This document shows, piece by piece, positions 56,605 to 64,000 of a stretch of DNA of 64,000 bases (position 1 is its first letter; every line of letters begins with the position of its first letter). Position numbers and translations under genes: made by a program. This DNA comes from Anthoceros angustus (Eukaryota > Streptophyta > Anthocerotopsida > Anthocerotales > Anthocerotaceae). The stretch spans positions 1,488,001-1,552,000 of the forward strand of contig MU008166.1 of NCBI GenBank assembly GCA_010909165.1, written 5' to 3'. The notes under the pieces are model-generated. The model was not told where the DNA came from. It worked only from the letters and a program-made list of their open reading frames with translations, and did not search any database.

Positions 56605-57949
56605 TTGTAATCAAGGACAACCTAAGCAGCCGTGGACTGAGCGTCAGTCACCACCTAGGGCTCCCCGAACAACACGAAGCGGAAAGCGGCAGCTGAAGCC
56701 TCCAGCATCCAGCATCCAGCTGCCAGTGCAGAATTGATCATAAGAGAAACTTACCTCGACCGAACCCGGCCGACCGATTCCCCGCTCGCAAAAGCCAAAA
56801 TATCTGCCTCCAAAATACCAAAACCTGCCGACAGCCAACTCGTGCAGCTCAGTCCTCCATGTTCACGGTCAGCTCCGAATCAGCAGGCAGCGAGACTAGT
56901 GTGATCCAGCAGTGCAATACAGGCCTCCGTGCCACACACAAGCAAGCTAATTTCGTATCCACAGCCTCAGATCCAGGCGATTCCAGCACCAAGTCCCGAC
57001 CTCCGACTAAGCCAACACCGCTCAACACAGCATTCCCCGCTGCCTCGCAGCTCAGAGACAACAACGCCACCGACATCCCTAAAACCTGCGTTTCAAACCT
57101 TGAGCACGTACCGTGGTCTAGCAGCTACTGTCGCGACTGCCTCCTCGTGGTCCAGAAAGCCGCAGCCACCAGATGAAAAAGATGCGGTGCGTCGAGCTCC
57201 GCCACCGCTCGATCACCAGCTCCTTCCGCAGATGTTCCAGCAACAAAATAAGTCTGCACGGATCCTTATGGGCGGCGAGAAAGCAGAGGCAGAGGCAAGC
57301 AACTGCACCGAAGCGAAGCCACGCGCCGACGGTGGTCCTGAATTATGTTTAGAGAGAGTATGTTGGAATATACCTAACCAGTTGGGGTGTGGAATTTTGC
57401 GCACACATCTGTACAATTGGGGCGTGGAATTTGCGCACACATATATGCATATGCCAATTGGGGCGTGGAATTTGGCCACATTAGAAAGAGGATGCGAAAT
57501 ATAATACACATATATATACTATGTACTGGAAACGTGGAGGGTGGAAACCCAACCTGCCTGGTCCCAGACGTGGAAGCCGCGTGGCCCTCTGTTTACAACC
57601 ACACGTAGCCTTGCTTGACAACTTCCAACATTTGCGTCATGTCCGCTTGGAGCTTCCGGGTTGCAACATTCCAGCAGAGACAGACTGCCTCGAATCGGGC
57701 CAAGGCACCTGCAGCGCGTTATAACTTCAGCATACACTGTGCACTGCGGAAGAGGCAGTGAAGGAGAGCCGTGAGGGATAATCTCACCGACGGCAAAGAA
57801 ATTCAACACCCTATTCAATCCAAAACTACTTTGGGTAGTTGCGTCTCTGCGGCTGTACAAAATGCAAGATCCGAGGAATCAACTAAGCTACAAAACTGGA
57901 CAGACGATGCTGCCCAAACCGGAGAAGGCCCATGTCCATATTAGTCTAC
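56605..57949. other. Spacer between cytochrome c and La genes
   Basis: Probable cytochrome c promoter on the left and La 3' UTR on the right. A short tandem repeat lies at 57382-57482. No coding sequence recognised in any frame. Confidence 0.45.
57382..57482. repeat. Imperfect tandem repeat, 3 units of 34-42 bp
   Basis: Units near 57382, 57416 and 57458 share ttggggcgtggaattt followed by gcgcacaca; the third has ggccacatt instead. Confidence 0.8.
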
Positions 57950-59461
57950 CTACTCAAAAACAACTGCAGCGGGTCCCTTCTTTGACCCGCCGTTTCCAGC
58001 TTTCTCATCATCGTTATCTCGGAACCGCTTGTGCGAATTCCTCTTCCCTTGGTACCCGTTATCTTGCCGATCATCCTTGCCGTGAAACCCCCCTCTGAAT
58101 CCACCTCGCCCACCTCTGTACCCAGAATGGTGGCCACCCCTGCCTCCACGCCCTCTGTGGTCCCCTCTGCCTGCGAAATTCCGCCTTCTAAGTTGCCCTT
58201 CCCTGAGCTTCTTCCAATACTCCTTCTCCGCGTCTCCATCAACAGACTCCACTGTCATCAAGAAGCCCTTCAGTACTAGGCCACCCTCCTCTGCTATGAT
58301 AGCCGCTGTCCTAGCTTTCTGCGCTTCTTCGGGGCTCTCAAACCTGACAAACCCAGAAGTCGCGCCCCTAGTAAAATCGACGAATCTGACAACGCCGAAC
58401 TGCTCCATGGAAGCCTTGATGTCCTCGCGTGCCAAGCCGTTATCGCCGCTGCTTTTATCTCCCTCCTCCGACTTACTTGCAGCAGGAGCACCTTCCGCTG
58501 CACTGTCGGAGGAAACTCCCTCCGGCTTGCTTGCAGTAGGGGTACCTTCCGCTGCACTGCCGGAAGCATCACCTTCCTCCTCAACTGCAGCAGGAGCAGC
58601 GGCCTCCGATGCAATATCAGACCCTACGTCCTCCGCCTTGCTCGCATCAGGAGCGCTTTTGACTGCATCTCCCTCCGCCGGAACCTCTGCTGCATTTGCA
58701 TCACCGCTCTCCTGCGTCTCCGGATTTTCCTTATCTATCTCGGACAGATAGAAGGCGACAATAAGTCCCTGAGGATAAAACATCTCGCCTTCAGCCTCCG
58801 CTCTCTCCCGCTCCAACTTGGCCTCCTGCTCCAACCTCGCATCCCGCTCTGCATACAGCTTCTTCATCCGCTCATCGAACGCCACCTTCGGCTCCACCTC
58901 CAACTCCACACCAATTTCCTCATACAAAGGCGTCGACCCGATCAACTTCTTCGCCTCCTCCTCCGTCGCAAACTCGATCAACGCCGAGCCACAAAACACC
59001 TTCGCAACCGGGCTCCGCGGCAACCTAACACTATTCACCTTCCCAAACGCAGCAAAGAAAGACTCCACCATCTCCAAGGTGGTGTCATAGGGCAAGGGCC
59101 CGGCAGCCACAGTCCTGGCATCAACCTCCGCCTGCACAACCTCCGGCCTCTCCAAATTCTCCAGCCTTCCCACTCTCAATCCATCCTCCGACAAACGCAA
59201 CAAGGCCGACTTCCTCAGAACCTCGGCAACTCCCTGCGTGATGTCCCCAGTCACAGCCTCCAGTCCATGCTCCTTCAGACCTAAATGACTCCGCATTCTG
59301 GAGAAAGAGCACACCACCTGGAGACTGACCAGTCCATCGTCGCTCGTCTCAATGGACTTCAACAAAAACTTGTCCCGGGGAAGATTGCTGTCGCTGAAGT
59401 AGAACTCCACCTGCCTCAGGATCTTGGCCGCCGTGTCCTCGCTGAAGTCCAGAGGTGCCAT
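57950..59461 (-). CDS. LA1: La (SS-B type) RNA-binding protein, intronless
   Basis: Binds 3' oligo(U) ends of new RNA polymerase III transcripts and protects them in the nucleus. I place the start at 59461 (MAPLDFSEDTAAKILRQ), since the La motif begins right after it, giving 503 residues. An in-frame ATG at 59566 would add 35 residues of unknown use. The La motif has QVEFYFSDSNLPRDKFL, followed by the first RRM (TVAAGPLPYDTTLEMVESFF, then VFCGSALIEFAT). An Ala/Glu-rich linker with degenerate repeats of the form SKxEGVSSDSAAEGxPxA comes next, then a second RRM (VVRFVDFTRGATSGFVRF) and an Arg/Gly-rich tail ending in FE*. It shares a short divergent promoter region with the carrier gene. Confidence 0.93.
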   Translation of the reverse strand: MAPLDFSEDTAAKILRQVEFYFSDSNLPRDKFLLKSIETSDDGLVSLQVVCSFSRMRSHLGLKEHGLEAVTGDITQGVAEVLRKSALLRLSEDGLRVGRLENLERPEVVQAEVDARTVAAGPLPYDTTLEMVESFFAAFGKVNSVRLPRSPVAKVFCGSALIEFATEEEAKKLIGSTPLYEEIGVELEVEPKVAFDERMKKLYAERDARLEQEAKLERERAEAEGEMFYPQGLIVAFYLSEIDKENPETQESGDANAAEVPAEGDAVKSAPDASKAEDVGSDIASEAAAPAAVEEEGDASGSAAEGTPTASKPEGVSSDSAAEGAPAASKSEEGDKSSGDNGLAREDIKASMEQFGVVRFVDFTRGATSGFVRFESPEEAQKARTAAIIAEEGGLVLKGFLMTVESVDGDAEKEYWKKLREGQLRRRNFAGRGDHRGRGGRGGHHSGYRGGRGGFRGGFHGKDDRQDNGYQGKRNSHKRFRDNDDEKAGNGGSKKGPAAVVFE

Positions 59462-59805
59462 CTCCACGCCACAGAAATTCCAGAATCCTTTCACGCTCTC
59501 CTTCTCCAAAATTGATGTGATCCAGTCGTGAATTCCGCTTGACACTCGACCGCTCTGGCCTGCCAACAGCAGCTCAGAGCATCCCGAGCCCTAGCAGCTT
59601 GACCTAATCCGATGACCGCTCAACGGTCACCGGAATAAACGGTGCCCGGTGGTAGGGAAGCGCTCACATGCAAATCTCAAATAGCGTGCATACATACATA
59701 TATGGAAGCTTCCATGCAGCACGAGATATCTGCCCACAGTATTTCATTGTTGTCCGGTTTTTACGATGAGGAGCCCCGCCTATTCTTGGCGGCCTGAGCG
59801 GGGCC

Positions 59806-61444
59806 ATGACATTTGAGCGAGGCAATTTCGAGGAGAATGCGATCATGCGAGAGCGTCTGCAGATCCGGAATCGAGACGTATGCAATTCTGCGCAGGGCGG
59901 GATTCGAATGATCAGCGGTGGAGCTGGCCATGAGGATGGGACGGCCAGGAGCATGGTAGTTGGGAGTGGAGCAAGCTCGGGGCTCCAGCATCGGGGGCAT
60001 GACACGAAATTGTGCTTCTCACGGCCGGATGCCGAATGTGGAGAAGAAATTGCCGTTCTGGATGAGAAGGAAATTAGGAGGATCAAGAGAAACAAGGCCA
60101 TCAAGACTTCCAAGCATCTGTTTGCGGGCGCGATGTCGGCTATAGTTTCCAGGTTTGGATTCTGCGGGCACAATTCTGGGGTGGGGGGGGCTGATGTGCT
60201 GTTTCAGGGGTTGGATTGGCTTTTAGGTTTCGGATTTAGATACGGGGTGTGTGTATGAGTTGATTATGTTCGGGTTGCGGTGATAACCTTGGCTGGCGTT
60301 ATTTTTGGTTGCCTGATCATGCAGTGCTGCTTTGCAGAACTGTTGTTGCTCCGTTAGAGCGTCTTAAGCTCGAGTACATTGTTCGTGGGACAACCAAAAA
60401 TGTGCTAGTTACAGTTCAAGACATTTTGTGTGATGAGGGCTTGAGAGGGTTTTGGAAAGGCAATGTCGTCAATCTGATTCGAACTGCACCCTTCAAATCA
60501 GTGAATTTTTTCGCTTACGACACTTATCGGAAGCAATGGCTGCTGTTGATGGGCAAGAAGGAGGTGTCAAATTTTGAGAAGCTTTGTGCAGGGGCAGCGG
60601 CAGGGATAACAGCTACTCTCATCTGTTTCCCCATGGATACTGTATGTTTTTTGTATACCCTCTCGTTGTGTGCTTCGGATTTGGTTCTTGTGTATGTCAA
60701 GCATGGATTGATTGTGCGGTGATATGTGATAGACCTGCAAGAACCATTTTGTATAAATAAGCTGCTAAAATGTTGCTTGCAGATCCGAACGAGAATGGTG
60801 GCTCCAGGAGGGGAAAAATTGGGCGGTATAATTGGATGTGCCTCCCAGATGATCCGGAACGAGGGCTTTACTTCTCTGTATAAGGGTCTGTTGCCAGCTG
60901 TTGTCAGTATGGCTCCTTCTGGTGCTGTATTCTATGGAGTATACGATATCTTGAAGACAAACTATTTGAAGTCACCCAAGGGACAGAGGGACACCAAGGA
61001 ACGACTTGAACGGGAGAAGCAATTCCGTCTGTCCAGTCCAGGAGGGTCAGACCCGATGAGGACTTTGGAGATCGGGCCACTGAGAACACTGTTGTTTGGA
61101 GCTATAGCTGGGGCATGTGCTGAGACAGCAACCTACCCTTTTGAAGTTGTACGACGCCAATTGCAAATGCAGGAGGCTGCTACAAAGCTTGGCATCATAG
61201 GGACGACCCGTGCGATTGTGGAAAGAGGGGGAGTGGGTGCTCTGTATGCTGGTCTCCTGCCCAGCACGTTTCAGGTTGGTTCTGTCCTCGGCTTCCGAAA
61301 ATGTCCTGTTTGCGGAACTCAGCCGTTGTGTGTGGTTGTGGGCTGAGCAGTTAACCGTACTGGGAATTCTTGCAGGTTCTTCCATCAGCTGCTCTGAGCT
61401 ACTTCGTGTACGAGACTATGAAGATCGTTCTACAGGTAGATTGA
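59806..61444 (+). CDS. Mitochondrial carrier of the BTL adenine-nucleotide transporter type
   Basis: Inner-membrane solute carrier of the mitochondrial carrier family. Four exons (about 59806-60152, 60338-60641, 60783-61274, 61376-61444) join in frame to 403 residues. Three carrier repeats are visible: APLERLKLEYIVRG, FPMDTIRTRMVAPGG and YPFEVVRRQLQMQE, each with the P-x-D/E-x-x-R/K signature. Blocks FWKGNVVNLIRTAPFK, SLYKGLLPAVVSMAPSG and the C-terminus SYFVYETMKIVLQVD match the plant BTL group (At3g20240/At5g64970 relatives), predicted to carry adenine nucleotides. The N-terminal 110 residues are not conserved, so the start is the first in-frame ATG by choice. Substrate is inferred from family only. 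Confidence 0.88.
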
Positions 61445-62497
61445 TGTGCTAGATGGAAGTAGTGTAAACGCTTACCAATGGGCGTCTTCCCCAGTAGCGC
61501 ATCTGACACGGTACAATTCTTGTGCTGCGTTAGCACGTGGAAATATTGATCCAAATGGACGCTTCTTTTGAGGACGAGGACTCCAGTCATTTTTTTTTAT
61601 TGGCCAACCACATTTTTTTAAAAGTTAGCAATCAAGTGCCACGGAATTTGAAATTTCCGCACAGCATAATAGGTTTAAACAGATGCAGTGTTCAAGATAA
61701 ATCGTAAAAAATTGTGGCCCTTAAATCGTGAATATTGTTCAGTCGTCCTGCAATCACTAGGAAGCAGTACACGTCCTTTTCCCCCATCCCTGTCCAGAAA
61801 CATGACCCACAGCTACTTCATCCAGCGTTTCCTTGCACCCCTTAACAGTGTTGGTGATCTTGAGATTCCGAGGAGCACATCGTCCGAAATTCGGGTTGCA
61901 GGCCTGTGCTTTAGCAGTTATCTCACGTTAACCGTGAGCTCACCTCGTCTCCACAATCCTCTCGTCCTTGCCACTGAGAGGAGAACTAGGAGCAGTAGAC
62001 CATCGCCTTCCACACTAAGCAAGTGAGTGCTCTGCGCCAACAAGTGCGACTGTTACAACATTTCTACACGGCACTAAAAGAACGTGCTTGCTTAAAGAGG
62101 AGATAACCTCAGGAGCGTACTTGCTCTGTGCCTGAAGATCCATAATATGCGGCCCGAATGTGCTCCACTCCATCCTGCGCGTTGTCAACATCGTGGAAGT
62201 CCAATTGCATGGAAGCAGATGTTCCGTTACTGCAGCTCAGGTGTGAGGCCATCTGCCGAGGACTGTGACCATCCGTCAGCGCATTCCCCGAAGCCCTGTT
62301 AGGTCATCGAGCACAACAGAGCAACGGCTCCCGGTGAGTCAGCTGCAGATCCTGCACGCTCGTCCTCCTGGCTTGCGTCCTCGTGCGAGAGACTGCTCCG
62401 TGAAGATCTTCAAGAGTAACGGAGAATATCCCGCATCTGCTGAGAGGCCAACATCCTCTCTCATGCTTCCAGCGTCTCTTTCGAGACAGCAAAGCAG
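61445..62497. other. Convergent spacer between carrier and MYB genes
   Basis: Holds the 3' ends of two converging genes. Short AT-rich stretches occur near 61,590-61,700. No gene or repeat recognised. Confidence 0.4.
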
Positions 62498-63528
62498 CTA
62501 AGGGTGTATAGAAGGCTTGGTTGCCGGAGAGGCAGGAGGCCCTAGCGAGCTCGGCACAGGCATCGGCTCTCTGGCGGCGTACGGGCCCATGGGAACCGTA
62601 GGCGACGGAAGCATAGGCGAGCCGATGGCCACCACCGGCTGCCCGATCACCGTCGACTGCCCTGTAATAGGCCCCTGCTGCTGCATCATGGCGTCTCCAT
62701 TCGCCACGCTGGTGATGTCGTGAATACTGGTCCTCTTCCTCTCCTTGTTGATCGAGTTCAACCGAATGAAATACTTCTGCGCATGGCTCGCAACCTGCGT
62801 CGGCGTCCGGGACAGCACAAAGTTCCTCGATATATTCCTCCAATCTCCCTTCCCATACTTGTTCAACCCTAGCAGGAACAACCTGCTCAAACAAACACGG
62901 CAAGCAACACCAACACCAGCAGCTCATCAGACACATCCATCCATAGCACCAAAGTTGTCCCTCCCGCAGAGACCGGATCACACATATCAACTTCCACGCA
63001 CCGGTGCTCCTCCTCGCTCCAAGGAATGCCCTTGCGCCGCTCCTGCTCCGCGCTCTTCAAGCTCGGAGGCGGCTTGGGACTGCCTCCCACGATCCCCGCG
63101 GCCCCGGCCGGCTGCGAGGCCGCGAACCCGGGGCTCTTGTTGTTCTTGCTCCTCCCCTTGGGATCCACCGCGCCCGCCGCGGCCGCGGAATAGCTAGGGA
63201 TTGCAATCCTGCCCGCGGTGATGCTCTTCACATCCTCCACCAGCAAATCGTAGTGGCGCCGAATCTCCGCCGCGTCCTTCCCCGGCACCATCCCCGCCAC
63301 CTTCTCCCACCTCCCCTGCGTCCCCTCGCCATGCACGGTGAGCGCCTTCTCGAACAGCTTGTCCAGCTCCAGCGTCCACAGGCTGCTGCTCCTCTCCGCC
63401 TTCTCCACCCCGGCCGCCCCCGCCCCCGCGACGGCGGCAGGAGCAGGGGCCGCGCCGGAGGCAGGCGCCATACACATTGCGGTGGTGGCGCTGCTGGACA
63501 CAGCCGGCGCGGGAGAGCAGGCCGCCAT
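62498..63528 (-). CDS. DIVARICATA-type MYB transcription factor (SHAQKYF class)
   Basis: Nuclear DNA-binding regulator with two MYB/SANT repeats. Exons 63528-63002 and 62882-62498 join in frame (CG|G Arg codon) to 303 residues. The first repeat reads [18 protein letters not shown] to [12 protein letters not shown]. After a linker with a [10 protein letters not shown] stretch, the second begins [20 protein letters not shown] and carries the hallmark [12 protein letters not shown]. The intron interrupts the second repeat at its EEHR site. The tail is Gln/Pro/Met-rich. I choose ATG 63528 ([10 protein letters not shown]) over 63576 because a TATA box lies only about 15 bp before the latter. Confidence 0.92.
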
Positions 63529-63590
63529 CGCGTCGCAGGAAGCTCCGGAGCGAGGGGTGGTAAAAGGCACTTGCACAGTGTGCCACGCTC

Positions 63591-63599
63591 TTTTTATAC
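63591..63599 (-). promoter_or_regulatory. Candidate TATA box of the MYB gene
   Basis: The reverse complement reads gggtataaaaagag. Transcription would start about 30 bp on, after the upstream ATG at 63576, which favours the start at 63528. Confidence 0.5.
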
Positions 63600-64000
63600 C
63601 CTCCCAAAATTCGAGACGTTACCAAAACCCATTGCACTATTTTCGCCTAATCCACATATCCATTCCCTATAACATCCCTTTTCACCCTCATACTGTGCAT
63701 AACATAAGACGTGGGCCCTTTTTGCGCGGCCTGTGTGTGGCCGTGGGGGTACTTTGCCGGAAATATCTACAAGCCGGGCCGTTTCCTCTAGCAACACCCG
63801 GATTGGCGAGTCCGGCTACGTCTTTCCAAGCGCTGCACTTTCTGACTTGTTAGTCAAAGGAGATGCCAATTGACAATTCTCTTTTATAATTAAATTTTAT
63901 CAATCAAATATTTTCTCATTCGCCAGGATTGCTGGCCGAGGTCCAGGAAGAAAGGAGGGGCACCCACCCATATATGCCCTCTTTAATCTATTGCTCGGAC
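63600..64000. other. Upstream region of the MYB gene
   Basis: Promoter-side sequence, AT-rich near 63,880-63,920. No coding sequence recognised. Confidence 0.4.

Noticed and set aside
63529-63576. Upstream ATG at 63576 as the MYB start
   Set aside because: The TATA box lies about 15 bp before it, so the transcript probably begins after this codon.

Overview
The window is nuclear DNA of a land plant. It carries spliced genes with short introns (roughly 70-170 bp), a chloroplast-type MGDG synthase, plant LRR receptor kinases, a plant-type ferric reductase, a DIVARICATA-type SHAQKYF MYB, and plant Gypsy, Copia and LINE elements. Short introns, base composition near 50% GC and a local cluster of receptor kinases with one LRR per exon would suit a seed-free plant such as a bryophyte. 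That placement is inference, and I cannot name the species.

Left third (1-25.5 kb): a receptor-kinase cluster. RLK1 (minus), a deleted copy (plus, pseudogene), RLK2 (plus) and RLK3 (minus) belong to one subfamily: signal peptide, paired-Cys N-cap, one LRR per exon, Cys-rich stalk, one membrane helix and an RD-type Ser/Thr kinase. Between them lie an intact MGDG synthase (minus), a decayed LINE (minus) and an ankyrin-like protein with a predicted lipid-anchored N-terminus (plus).

Middle (25.5-50.8 kb): a transposon island with no host gene I can support. It holds two head-to-head (inverted) copies of a Gypsy-type 3' region with an accessory coiled-coil ORF, an LTR end with its primer-binding site, a broken gag, two Copia gag/protease fragments, two further LINE fragments, an AT-rich stretch with a perfect hairpin, and four side-by-side tandem duplications. 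In each duplication the second copy differs from the first mainly at CAG/CTG/CCG/CGG sites. This looks like a systematic sequencing or assembly artefact in methylated DNA as much as biology.

Right (50.8-64 kb): a compact run of housekeeping genes. These are CWC15 (spliceosome, with a duplicated last exon), a FRO-type ferric reductase, cytochrome c (minus, intronless), a La RNA-binding protein (minus, intronless), a BTL-type mitochondrial carrier (plus, divergent from La) and a two-repeat MYB (minus). These genes show no shared pathway. The strongest points of interest are the duplicated CWC15 terminal exon, the accessory transposon ORF on an inverted repeat, the CHG-biased divergence of the duplications, and the anchored ankyrin-like protein inside the receptor-kinase cluster.
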